Position numbers and translations under genes: made by a program. Source: Bacillus massiliigorillae (GTDB lineage: Bacteria > Bacillota > Bacilli > Bacillales > DSM-1321). Taken from it: DNA of 64,000 nucleotides. Positions 26,011 through 33,756 of the stretch are shown here, in pieces; within the stretch, counting starts at the first letter, position 1, and the number at the start of each line of letters is the position of its first letter. Where the stretch lies: positions 40,054-104,053 of the forward strand of contig NZ_HG428747.1 of assembly GCF_000380245.2 (NCBI RefSeq), written 5' to 3'. Under the pieces are notes generated by a model. It saw nothing but the letters and a program-made list of their open reading frames with translations. It did no database searches and was not told the origin of the DNA.

Positions 26011-26742
26011 CTACATATGTCGAGCCACTGCATCTTTAGGAAGCTCACCATCCAGCGATAAATAATAATGCCTTATAGGTTTTAATTGGTCATCTAGTTC
26101 ATAAACAAGTGGTGTACCAGTTGGAATGTTTAGACTAGCAATGCCATCACGTGATACATCATCTAAATATTGGACTAATGCTCGAATGGTATTCCCATGA
26201 GCAGAAATAATAATCTTTTTATCCTTTTTCAATAAAGGTATGATGTTTTCGTCCCATTCTTTAATTACTCGTTTTTCTGTATCTGCTAGATTTTCTGTCA
26301 AAGGAATGTTATTTTCCTTCAAACAGTGGTATTTATACTCATGACCTGCGTATCGTTCATCATCTTTCTGTAATGCGGGTGGTCGTGCATCCACCGACCT
26401 TCTCCATTCATGAACTTGCTCTTCGCCATACTTTTCAACCGTTTCTTGTTTATTTAACCCTTGTAAAGCTCCATAATGTCGCTCATTTAATCGCCATTCT
26501 TTATGGACGGGAATCCACATTAAGTCCATTTCGTGCAAAATAATCCATACTGTCCTTATGGCTCGCTTCAACACAGATGTATAAGCAACATCAAACGTAT
26601 AACCATTCTTCTTCAAAATTTCCCCAGCTTTTCTCGCTTCTTCTCTACCATTATCGGATAAATCTACATCAGTCCATCCTGTAAATTTATTTTCTAAGTT
26701 CCAAAGACTTTGTCCATGTCGAATTAATACGATTTTTTTCAT
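26011..26742 (-). CDS. gpmA: 2,3-bisphosphoglycerate-dependent phosphoglycerate mutase
   Basis: A 243-aa glycolytic enzyme interconverting 3- and 2-phosphoglycerate. The catalytic histidine motif LIRHGQSLWN has His9, and the family continues with FTGWTDVDLSDNGREEA, the acid residue in NERHYGALQGLNKQE, and the second His in IISAHGNTIRALVQYL. Its length is normal for the cofactor-dependent type. Bacilli normally rely on the independent GpmI enzyme, so this is likely an accessory copy. Single gene on the minus strand, with GAGGG before the ATG. Confidence 0.92.
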   Translation of the reverse strand: MKKIVLIRHGQSLWNLENKFTGWTDVDLSDNGREEARKAGEILKKNGYTFDVAYTSVLKRAIRTVWIILHEMDLMWIPVHKEWRLNERHYGALQGLNKQETVEKYGEEQVHEWRRSVDARPPALQKDDERYAGHEYKYHCLKENNIPLTENLADTEKRVIKEWDENIIPLLKKDKKIIISAHGNTIRALVQYLDDVSRDGIASLNIPTGTPLVYELDDQLKPIRHYYLSLDGELPKDAVARHM

Positions 26743-26910
26743 TTACCCTCATCTCTCCAATCTTGTGTATTACGATTTACTCCCACTTCTTATACCCCAT
26801 TCAAGATAGAACCATTCTTTAAAGTACAGCACGATCATTTTGCAAAACTTTCAGAACTTATTTCTAACAATCTCAGCTAAAATGATTTATACTAGATTTG
26901 ATTAATCAAG

Positions 26911-26930
26911 ATAGACTATATTTTGTCTAT
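26911..26930. promoter_or_regulatory. Inverted repeat upstream of second IsdG-type gene
   Basis: ATAGAC (26911-26916) and GTCTAT (26925-26930) are inverted repeats 20 bp before the start codon. This might be an operator, and no Fur box is visible here. Confidence 0.3.
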
Positions 26931-26950
26931 ACTCTAAGGAGGTTCCAAGT

Positions 26951-27280
26951 ATGTATATTGTTACGAATCGAATTAAAGTCAAAAAAGGTATGGGTGCAAT
27001 GATGGCTCCTAGATTTACAGCACCAGGTCCATTAGATACTTTTGATGGTTTTGTAAAAGTGGAAGTTTTATTAACACAAAATCTTACAGATTACGACGAA
27101 ATGAGCGTTAATATGTATTGGGAAAATCTTGATAGCTTTACTACATGGAGAAATAGCGATGCATTTAAAGCTGCTCACAAACAACCAGAGCCAGGCTCAG
27201 AAGCTGCTAAGAAGGAATCTCCAATCATCGGTAGCGAATTAATCACATATGAAGTAGCATCAGTACGAGAAAAAGCTTAA
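26951..27280 (+). CDS. Haem-degrading monooxygenase, IsdG-like (second copy)
   Basis: A 109-aa ABM-fold protein with the IsdG catalytic residues at the same positions as the copy at 15506: Asn6 (YIVTNRIKV), Trp66 (FTTWRNSD) and His76 (KAAHKQPE). It should cleave haem to release iron. It is a stand-alone gene with AAGGAGG upstream and its own terminator, not next to a transporter. Unlike the copy in the haem operon it has no recognisable Fur box, so it may be expressed under other conditions. Confidence 0.88.
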   Translation: MYIVTNRIKVKKGMGAMMAPRFTAPGPLDTFDGFVKVEVLLTQNLTDYDEMSVNMYWENLDSFTTWRNSDAFKAAHKQPEPGSEAAKKESPIIGSELITYEVASVREKA

Positions 27281-27293
27281 TATTTATACACTG

Positions 27294-27348
27294 ATAAGAG
27301 GCTGTCCCAAAGGAGATTTTCAATCCCTTTTAGGGCAGTCTCTTTTTT
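27294..27348 (+). terminator. Terminator of the second IsdG-type gene
   Basis: AAGAGGCTGTCCC and GGGCAGTCTCTT form an imperfect long stem followed by TTTTTT. It belongs to the same sequence family as the hairpin at 23054. Confidence 0.8.
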
Positions 27349-27503
27349 CATTTTAATTAGTACTCCTCGAGAAGATATATTCTAGATAGTTTTATAAGAG
27401 CTAATCATTTAATTCGATAATATTTTTACTATATAAAGTCTAAAAACTTAGTATTTTTGTATTATTTTGTATAAATGAAAATAAGCTAATTTTCTTACCA
27501 TTA

Positions 27504-27531
27504 TTGACGAAATGTGTTATCTTAATAATAT
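27504..27531 (+). promoter_or_regulatory. Promoter of the amino-acid ABC operon
   Basis: TTGACG (27504-27509), a 16-bp spacer and TAATAT (27526-27531) lie about 50 bp before the binding-protein gene. Confidence 0.6.
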
Positions 27532-27583
27532 GTTAATGCGCTAAAGGATTAAGATTATTTAGAAAAAAGGGGATTTCTATTAA

Positions 27584-28381
27584 ATGAAACGTATAGCGAC
27601 TATTATTTTGACTATTACTGCTTTATTTGCAATCCTTGCGGGATGCGGCTCTAAGTCTGAAAAAACAGAAGCAGATAAGTCATCAGATGGTAAAGAAAAG
27701 ATTGTTATCGGTATTGATGACATGTTCGCTCCAATGGGATTCAGAGATAAAAATAACAAGATTGTTGGATTCGATATTGATTACGCAACAGCTGCAGCTG
27801 AACACATGGGCGTAGACGTTGAATTTCAAACAATTGATTGGTCAGCAAAAGAATCTGAATTAATGAGTGGTCGTATCGATTTAATTTGGAACGGATATAC
27901 AATTACAAAAGATCGTCAAAAGAAAGTTTTATTTACAAAACCATATTTAAAAAATGCACAAGTGGTTGTAACACTAGCAGATTCTAAGCTTACTAAATTA
28001 GATGATTTAGCAGGGAAAGAAGTTGGTATTCAAAAACTTTCTTCAGCACTTGATGCATTAAATGCAAACCCAATTAAAGATAAAGTGAAAACAATTTCTG
28101 AATACAAAGATAATGTATTAGCTTTAAGCGATTTAAAAGCTGGTCGTGTTGATGCAGTCGCAATCGACGAAGTGGTTATTGATTATTACATGTCTAAAGA
28201 AAAAGGTACTTTCAAATTACTTGATGGCTCTCTTGCACCAGAAGAATACGGTGTTGGTGTAAAGAAAGGCAACGAAGAATTATTGAAAAAACTTCAAGCT
28301 GCTCTTGATAAGATGAACGAGGACGGCACAGCAGCAAAAATTTCTGAAAAATGGTTTGGTGAAAATAAAGTACTTCAATAA
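27584..28381 (+). CDS. Amino-acid ABC transporter substrate-binding lipoprotein
   Basis: A 265-aa lipoprotein of the polar-amino-acid binding family (SBP_bac_3). The signal peptide ends with LFAILAGCGSKS. The mature part has VIGIDDMFAPMGFRDKNNKIVGFDIDYATA and DLIWNGYTITKDRQKKVLFTKPYL, typical of cystine, glutamine or arginine binding proteins. It is followed by its permease and ATPase, with an intergenic hairpin that may favour higher production of the binding protein. Ligand unknown. Confidence 0.9.
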   Translation: MKRIATIILTITALFAILAGCGSKSEKTEADKSSDGKEKIVIGIDDMFAPMGFRDKNNKIVGFDIDYATAAAEHMGVDVEFQTIDWSAKESELMSGRIDLIWNGYTITKDRQKKVLFTKPYLKNAQVVVTLADSKLTKLDDLAGKEVGIQKLSSALDALNANPIKDKVKTISEYKDNVLALSDLKAGRVDAVAIDEVVIDYYMSKEKGTFKLLDGSLAPEEYGVGVKKGNEELLKKLQAALDKMNEDGTAAKISEKWFGENKVLQ

Positions 28382-28405
28382 ACCGACCTTACAAATAAAA
28401 AAGAC

Positions 28406-28440
28406 AAACAGGATTTCCTAGGGAAATTCTGTTTTGTTTT
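28406..28440 (+). terminator. Intercistronic attenuator hairpin
   Basis: AACAGGATTTCC and GGGAAATTCTGTT form a stem with one mismatch, followed by TTGTTTTT, between the binding-protein and permease genes. Confidence 0.55.
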
Positions 28441-28456
28441 TGGGAGGGATCCTTTT

Positions 28457-29113
28457 ATGTCAGATTATCTTAATACTATGATTATACCCATGCTAGATGG
28501 AGCAAAGATGACCATACTCTTGTTCATCATTGCTATTATCATATCTATTCCACTCGGCTTTCTGCTTACACTAGGTGTTCGAAGCCGTTTCAAGCCACTT
28601 TCATGGCTTGCTCAAACATATATTTACGTAATGCGTGGTACACCACTATTACTACAACTACTCTTTATCTGTTTCGGGTTACCACTCATTCCTGGAATCG
28701 GAGAATATTTAGTGCTCGATCGTTTCGTTGCAGCTTGCTTAGGATTCATCCTTAATTATGCAGCCTACTTCGCAGAGATTTTCCGTGGTGGTCTATTAGC
28801 AATCGACAAAGGGCAATATGAAGCATCACAAGTACTGGGCCTAAGTAGATGGCAAACAACGATCCGTATCGTGTTACCACAAATGTTTCGTATTGCACTA
28901 CCTGCTGTTTCCAACGAATCTGTCACACTCGTGAAAGACACGGCGTTATTATATGCCGTTGCCGTACCGGAATTATTACACTTTGCTCAAACGGCAGTTA
29001 ACCGTGATTTTACGATTGTGCCTTTCTTTATAGCAGGTATTATTTATCTACTAATCACACTTATACTAACATTGTTCTTTAAATGGCTTGAAAAACGCTT
29101 CAAATTTGAATAA
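28457..29113 (+). CDS. Amino-acid ABC transporter permease (HisM family)
   Basis: A 218-aa membrane protein with about five helices. The family opening MRGTPLLLQLLFICFGLP and the EAA loop GQYEASQVLGLSRWQTTIRIVLPQ identify the polar amino-acid permeases. GGGAGGG precedes the ATG. It works with the upstream lipoprotein and the ATPase that begins 15 bp downstream. Confidence 0.92.
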   Translation: MSDYLNTMIIPMLDGAKMTILLFIIAIIISIPLGFLLTLGVRSRFKPLSWLAQTYIYVMRGTPLLLQLLFICFGLPLIPGIGEYLVLDRFVAACLGFILNYAAYFAEIFRGGLLAIDKGQYEASQVLGLSRWQTTIRIVLPQMFRIALPAVSNESVTLVKDTALLYAVAVPELLHFAQTAVNRDFTIVPFFIAGIIYLLITLILTLFFKWLEKRFKFE

Positions 29114-29128
29114 GAAGGAGTGATAAAA

Positions 29129-29875
29129 GTGGCGATTATTGAAGTATCTAATCTTAAGAAATCTTTCGGTCAGCTAGACGTACTTAAACAGATTACTTTT
29201 GATGTAAATAAAAACGATGTAGTGGCAGTAATCGGTCCCTCCGGCTCTGGAAAAAGCACCATGCTTCGCAGTCTCATCCATCTTGAAGAAATCAATGGAG
29301 GCAGCGTCAGTGTTGATGGAAATTATCTCGTAAAGGACGGCAATTATTCAAAACCACAAGATATAAAACGTATTACAGGTCGAATGGGTATGGTGTTTCA
29401 ACACTTTAATCTCTTTCCACATCTAACTGTTAAAGATAATTTAGAAATAGCACCAAAAATGTTAAAGACAGAATCAAAGGCTGCTATTCAACAGCGAAGT
29501 ACGGAACTTTTGAAGAAGATTGGGCTTTCTGAGCGTGCAAATGCCTACCCATCTATGCTTTCAGGCGGCCAAAAGCAAAGGGTAGCCATCGCACGTGCGT
29601 TGATGTTAAATCCTGAAATCCTACTCTTTGACGAGCCTACTTCTGCTTTAGACCCTGAATTAACAGGCGAAGTACTACAAGTTATGAAGGACTTGGCTGA
29701 AGAGCATATGACAATGATTGTCGTGACGCATGAAATGGGCTTTGCGAGAGAAGTCGCCAACCGTGTCATGTTCATGGACAATGGAGAAATTATTGAATCA
29801 GGTCATCCAACTGAACTTTTTGATAACCCCAAAAACGAACGAACAAAAGCGTTCCTAAAAAGGAGTTTAAAATAA
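29129..29875 (+). CDS. Amino-acid ABC transporter ATPase (GlnQ family)
   Basis: A 248-aa ATPase. Walker A GPSGSGKST, Q-loop MVFQHFNLFPHLTV, signature LSGGQKQRVAIARAL, Walker B ILLFDEPTSALDPEL and H-loop VVTHEMGFA are present. The GTG at 29129 has AAGGAG eight bases upstream; an in-frame GTG at 29120 lies within that site, so I did not use it. It completes the three-gene importer. Confidence 0.92.
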   Translation: MAIIEVSNLKKSFGQLDVLKQITFDVNKNDVVAVIGPSGSGKSTMLRSLIHLEEINGGSVSVDGNYLVKDGNYSKPQDIKRITGRMGMVFQHFNLFPHLTVKDNLEIAPKMLKTESKAAIQQRSTELLKKIGLSERANAYPSMLSGGQKQRVAIARALMLNPEILLFDEPTSALDPELTGEVLQVMKDLAEEHMTMIVVTHEMGFAREVANRVMFMDNGEIIESGHPTELFDNPKNERTKAFLKRSLK

Positions 29876-29925
29876 AAAAGAGCTGAGCAAAAGTGATTTT
29901 CATTCACTTTTGCTCAGCTCTTTTT
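29875..29925. terminator. Very strong bidirectional terminator
   Basis: A 22-bp perfect stem (29875-29896 with 29904-29925) has A and T runs at its ends, between the convergent ATPase and lipoprotein genes. Confidence 0.92.
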
Positions 29926-29942
29926 CGCCAGTTATATCAAAA

Positions 29943-30710
29943 CTATAAGTATTCTTCTACTAACTCATAGCATCTTTGCTTTGTAATATAGGCTAGGTTA
30001 ATTGCATACTGTGCTCCTTGCCAAGCACCTTCGAAGGACTCTATTCCTTTTTCTGCATAAGTATCTCTATAGCTAATCCATTCTCTTTGTACAACCCGTA
30101 ATTTATTCATTTCACTAGTTGATAATTGCTGCTGTAATTCCCCATATATCTCATTTAATAAATCGTCCCACATTCTAAAATTCACTTCTTCTACCATACG
30201 GTATTCAGCAGTCGAGTAAGAGGCATATTTAGCAGATTGCGCCTCTGTTTCTTTCGTTACTAATTCGAGCTTAGCTAAATAAGTATTCTTTATTTTTGCT
30301 GTTTCTTTTTGATTTTTGATTTCTTTAGTAGTATTTATATGCATAGGAATGGATTTTTCCTTTTCTATATTATTTACACTCATCTTTTTATATTCTTCAA
30401 CTTTTTTTCGTAAAGAATGATTTAATAAATCTTGTTCAAGCATTGCTGTAGCTTTATCCAGTGCTTTTCTCCACTTTTCATTCTCTATATCTTCTTTCAA
30501 TTGCTGATAGGCAGCCAATTGTTTATACGATTGTTTGGATGTATCATCAAGTGCCTTCTCATCCAAAGCTGCCTCGAACGACGCCAATGCTAAATCAAAA
30601 TCACCTTTAGCTACTGCTTCTTTTGCTTGTTTAATCGATTGATTATACGTATCACTCCCACATCCCATTAATAAAAAGCAGCTAAAAATAATACCAACAG
30701 CCTTTTTCAC
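29943..30710 (-). CDS. Lipoprotein with LprI-like C-terminal domain
   Basis: A 255-aa secreted lipoprotein of unknown role. The signal peptide ends in FSCFLLMGCGSD, with Cys as the lipid anchor. Residues about 20-110 are helical and TPR-like (AKEAVAKGDFDLALASFEAAL). The C-terminal 100 residues match the LprI/DUF1311 type: an MVEEVNFRMWDDLLNEIYGELQ helix, then LRVVQREWISYRDTYAEKG and a final Cys. LprI domains inhibit lysozyme in some species. The GTG at 30710 follows GGAGG with normal spacing; the frame extends nine bases further into that site. Confidence 0.78.
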   Translation of the reverse strand: MKKAVGIIFSCFLLMGCGSDTYNQSIKQAKEAVAKGDFDLALASFEAALDEKALDDTSKQSYKQLAAYQQLKEDIENEKWRKALDKATAMLEQDLLNHSLRKKVEEYKKMSVNNIEKEKSIPMHINTTKEIKNQKETAKIKNTYLAKLELVTKETEAQSAKYASYSTAEYRMVEEVNFRMWDDLLNEIYGELQQQLSTSEMNKLRVVQREWISYRDTYAEKGIESFEGAWQGAQYAINLAYITKQRCYELVEEYL

Positions 30711-30828
30711 ATTCTCCACCTCCCACTACAGCAGTAACTAAATACTATATTGAAAAATAGAAAAAGCTATCTATAAGTTTGTAACAACTCATAAACAGCT
30801 CCCCTGTATGTATACGCTTACTTTTTGT

Positions 30829-31320
30829 CTACTCCGACTCTTTTTTCGCAAAAGTTGCTGGCATTACTACTGCAATTACTTCTCCACGAGCGCAAAGTGT
30901 GTCATTCGCATACACTTCTGCATCAACTTTCCATTTCTTCGGATGAATTTCTGTAATGGTTCCAATAGCTTTCAAAGGAACTTCTTGAGGGGTTGGCTTT
31001 AGAAAATCTACTTTTAAGGATGCTGTTACAAATCGTGGTGGCTCTGCGCCATCTCCTGCTTCATGACCGTTTTTGCGGTGTAATGCTAATGATGCGGAAC
31101 CTGTTCCATGGCAATCAATTAATGAGGCAATTACTCCGCCATATACGAAACCTGGTAATGCCGTATGCTCAGGTTCTGGCGTATAAATCGTAATTGTTTG
31201 ATCATCTTGCCAACTTGTACGAATATGGTGACCATGCTCGTTTAATCGACCACATCCATAACACCATGCAAAATCATCTGGATAATCATCTTGTATAGCT
31301 CTCACAATTGTCTCTTCCAT
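30829..31320 (-). CDS. PaaI-like hotdog-fold thioesterase
   Basis: A 163-aa hotdog-fold acyl-CoA thioesterase. The core helix reads PGFVYGGVIASLIDCHGTGSASLAL, with the catalytic Asp likely in LIDCH. The strand VTASLKVDFLKPTPQEVPLKAIGTI follows, and a WCYGCGRLNEHG segment precedes the domain. The ATG at 31320 is preceded by AGGGGTGG; an in-frame ATG eight codons upstream lacks a ribosome binding site. Natural substrate unknown. Confidence 0.82.
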   Translation of the reverse strand: MEETIVRAIQDDYPDDFAWCYGCGRLNEHGHHIRTSWQDDQTITIYTPEPEHTALPGFVYGGVIASLIDCHGTGSASLALHRKNGHEAGDGAEPPRFVTASLKVDFLKPTPQEVPLKAIGTITEIHPKKWKVDAEVYANDTLCARGEVIAVVMPATFAKKESE

Positions 31321-31483
31321 TCTTCCACCCCTTTTCCAAATCATTATATCACATAAAAATGGTATATATTACATTTTTTAACACAATACGACTGATTCGT
31401 ATTTACTCACAGATAAATTTTAAAAAAATTTATAAATTTCAACCTTCAATAAATAATTTTCGTCCTTTCAATAAAAAAGAGCA

Positions 31484-31543
31484 TTGACAGACAAACTAAA
31501 TACACTTATATTTACTAGAGTAACGACACTGAGAATCATTTTC
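31484..31543 (+). promoter_or_regulatory. Fur-controlled promoter of the orphan ABC ATPase
   Basis: TTGACA (31484-31489) and TATATT (31507-31512) are spaced by 17 bp. A Fur box (31525-31543, 15 of 19 matches, core GAGAATCATTTTC) lies just after the start point. Confidence 0.75.
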
Positions 31544-31565
31544 ATTTACAAAAATTGGGGGTTCT

Positions 31566-32360
31566 ATGATGGTTCGACTTTATACAGATAACTTAAATAT
31601 TGGCTATGATGAACGCCTCATTGTTAAGAATTTAAGTGTTAAAATTCCAGATAAAAAAATAACTGTCATTATCGGTCCAAACGGATGCGGTAAATCGACA
31701 TTACTAAAAGCTATCACACGAATCATTCCATTCCACTCTGGATCTGTGATTTTAGATGGTGAAAATATAAAAAAAGATAGTACTAAAAAGCTGGCACAAA
31801 AACTAGCGATTCTTCCACAAACGCCTGAAAGTGCAAGTGGATTAACAGTTGGTGAACTTGTTTCTTATGGTCGCTTTCCTTATCAAAAGGGTTTCGGCCG
31901 CTTAACGAAGAAAGACTACGAAGTCATCGATTGGGCATTAGAGGTAACAGGAACACAAGAATTTAAATTTCGATCTGTAGATGCTCTGTCTGGTGGGCAA
32001 CGTCAACGTGTATGGATTGCAATGGCTCTAGCACAGGAAACAGAAATGATTTTCCTTGATGAACCAACTACATACTTAGATATGGCACATCAATTAGAAG
32101 TATTAGAATTATTACAGAAATTAAATCAAGAACAAGAGCGTACCATAGTGATGGTACTACATGACTTGAATCAGGCTGCCCGCTTTGCTGACTATATTAT
32201 TGCATTAAAAGATGGTGAAATTATTAAAGCTGGTGATTGCGAAGAAGTAATCGATAAAGATGTTTTAAAGAAAGTTTTTAATATTGATGCTGAAATAGGA
32301 AGAGATCCACGTACAAATAAACCAATGTGTTTGACATACCATCTAGTCAAAGACGAATAG
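31566..32360 (+). CDS. Iron-siderophore ABC transporter ATPase, FecE/FhuC type
   Basis: A 264-aa ATPase of the iron-chelate class. Walker A GPNGCGKST, Q-loop ILPQTPES, signature LSGGQRQRVWIAMALAQ, Walker B MIFLDEPTTYLD and H-loop VLHDLNQA are present. The ATG follows GGGGG (two adjacent ATG codons). It stands alone, without permease or binding protein beside it, under a Fur box. Such lone ATPases in bacilli often energise several FecCD permeases encoded elsewhere. Substrate unknown. Confidence 0.9.
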   Translation: MMVRLYTDNLNIGYDERLIVKNLSVKIPDKKITVIIGPNGCGKSTLLKAITRIIPFHSGSVILDGENIKKDSTKKLAQKLAILPQTPESASGLTVGELVSYGRFPYQKGFGRLTKKDYEVIDWALEVTGTQEFKFRSVDALSGGQRQRVWIAMALAQETEMIFLDEPTTYLDMAHQLEVLELLQKLNQEQERTIVMVLHDLNQAARFADYIIALKDGEIIKAGDCEEVIDKDVLKKVFNIDAEIGRDPRTNKPMCLTYHLVKDE

Positions 32361-32389
32361 AAAATGAAGCACTAAATTATACTATCCAT

Positions 32390-32430
32390 GGCTGTCTCAA
32401 AAATGATTATTGACCAATTTTGAGACAGCC
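32390..32430. repeat. Inverted repeat of the GGCTGTC family
   Basis: GGCTGTCTCAAAAAT (32390-32404) and AATTTTGAGACAGCC (32416-32430) form a long stem with one mismatch between convergent genes. It has no strong T-run but may act as a bidirectional terminator. Confidence 0.6.
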
Positions 32431-32433
32431 TAC

Positions 32434-32892
32434 TTACATTAAAGCCTTAAACGAATGTCTAATTACGTCTCCTCGACTAATAATGCCCACTAACACGCCA
32501 TTTCGTTCTACTGGTAGCTTCTTAATATGTTTTTTTCCTAATATAGAAGCGATTCGTTCGATATTTTCATCCCAAGATACTTTGTTGACCGATTTTTGTC
32601 CAATCTCCATCACATTCATATCCAATATATTTTTAACTCTTGTATCAAACTCCTCTTGATCACCCTTAATAACATTTACGAAATAAAACGTATCAATAAT
32701 AACATCGTTATACTTTCCGATATATCGCATAATATCACCATCACTTATATAAGCAACAATTTCATTCCTTTCATTAACGACAGGAAGACCACTAATACCA
32801 TGCTCAATAAATTTCTCGATAACTGCTCGCACATTATCTTGTTTTTTGACTTTAATTACTGGCTTTTTCATAATATCTTGCGCTTTCATCAT
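32434..32892 (-). CDS. Two-CBS-domain protein
   Basis: A 152-aa protein consisting of two CBS domains. The first is MKKPVIKVKKQDNVRAVIEKFIEHGISGLPVVNERNEIVAYISDGDIMRY, read across residues 8-58; the second includes RIASILGKKHIKKLPVERNGVLVGIISRGDVIRH. CBS pairs bind adenine nucleotides and usually regulate a partner, but none is fused here. Start ATG at 32892 with GGAGGAGG upstream; an adjacent ATG follows. It is divergent from the marR gene, with a MarR-type palindrome between them. Confidence 0.85.
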   Translation of the reverse strand: MMKAQDIMKKPVIKVKKQDNVRAVIEKFIEHGISGLPVVNERNEIVAYISDGDIMRYIGKYNDVIIDTFYFVNVIKGDQEEFDTRVKNILDMNVMEIGQKSVNKVSWDENIERIASILGKKHIKKLPVERNGVLVGIISRGDVIRHSFKALM

Positions 32893-32936
32893 GTTCCTCC
32901 TCCCGTATTAAAAGCTGTTTATAAAAATGAAGCAAC

Positions 32937-32963
32937 TATATAGTTGTACTATACAACTATATA
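32937..32963. promoter_or_regulatory. Candidate MarR operator, perfect 12-bp inverted repeat
   Basis: TATATAGTTGTA (32937-32948) and TACAACTATATA (32952-32963) are exact inverted repeats around CTA, between the divergent CBS and marR genes. An 11-bp copy of the right arm, TACAACTATAT, recurs at 33520-33530 after marR. Confidence 0.65.
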
Positions 32964-33075
32964 TCCGAATAATGCAACTACTAATAGTATTCTACTCAAG
33001 ATGAAAGTAAAATTGACAACTAGCTTTTGTAAGTTATTATGAACTTTAGAGACGTAAAGTTACGAGGTGATTGAC

Positions 33076-33507
33076 TTGAATTCAGATCCATTAGAAACAA
33101 TAGAAGTCGAAATGGCACTGCTAGTTCGGAAAATATCAGCACTTACAGCAATCAGTGAAAAAGGCAGCCTTGACCGATCTGCTTATTTACTATTACACCA
33201 AATCTCCATTCAAAATGGAGTGGGCGTAAAAACGTTAGCTCATGAATTATTATTAAATGTTTCAACTGTTAGTCGGCAAGCAGCAGCTTTAGAAAAGAAA
33301 GGGCTCGTTATAAAAGTGGATGACCCTAATGATGGTAGAGCTTATTTCTTTGAACTCACGGAACAAGGCGAAACAGAGCTACGAAACTTTAAAGAAATTA
33401 GGTTAGAAAGAATAGCATCCTTATTGAGCGAGTGGCCAGATGAAGACTGCGAAACATTCGGACGACTATTAAAAAAGTTAAACCACGAAATTAGATCATA
33501 TGAATAA
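33076..33507 (+). CDS. MarR-family transcriptional regulator
   Basis: A 143-aa MarR-type dimeric repressor. The winged HTH reads VKTLAHELLLNVSTVSRQAAALEKKGLVIKVDDPNDGRAYFFELTEQG, with the DPNDGR wing tip. I chose TTG at 33076, with GAGGTG six bases upstream; the in-frame GTG at 33067 is inside that ribosome binding site. The nearby palindrome is its likely target, which would make it control itself, the CBS gene and perhaps the YhgE-like gene downstream. Ligand unknown. Confidence 0.85.
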   Translation: MNSDPLETIEVEMALLVRKISALTAISEKGSLDRSAYLLLHQISIQNGVGVKTLAHELLLNVSTVSRQAAALEKKGLVIKVDDPNDGRAYFFELTEQGETELRNFKEIRLERIASLLSEWPDEDCETFGRLLKKLNHEIRSYE

Positions 33508-33537
33508 ATATAAACGGACTACAACTATATTGTAATT

Positions 33538-33582
33538 AAGCAATCTGCTTCTCGTTTTAAGTGAAGCAGATTGCTTTTTTTT
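33538..33582 (+). terminator. Terminator after marR
   Basis: AAGCAATCTGCTTC (33538-33551) and GAAGCAGATTGCTT (33563-33576) form a 14-bp stem followed by a run of T. Confidence 0.9.
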
Positions 33583-33756
33583 CTTGATTGTTAACACCCT
33601 TGATAATCTTTTTAACCCTAGTAGAAATGGTTTTAAAAAATCTGAAAAAAAATATTTTTCTAAATTGACTTAACACTATAAGCGTAGTATAATTTCTCAT
33701 TACTACTCTAATTAAAGTAATTTAAATTTATTGTTCATAAATAAAGGGGTGTACAA

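Noticed and set aside
32596..32943. Plus-strand open frame of 115 codons
   Set aside because: It is antisense to the CBS-domain gene and lacks a ribosome binding site.
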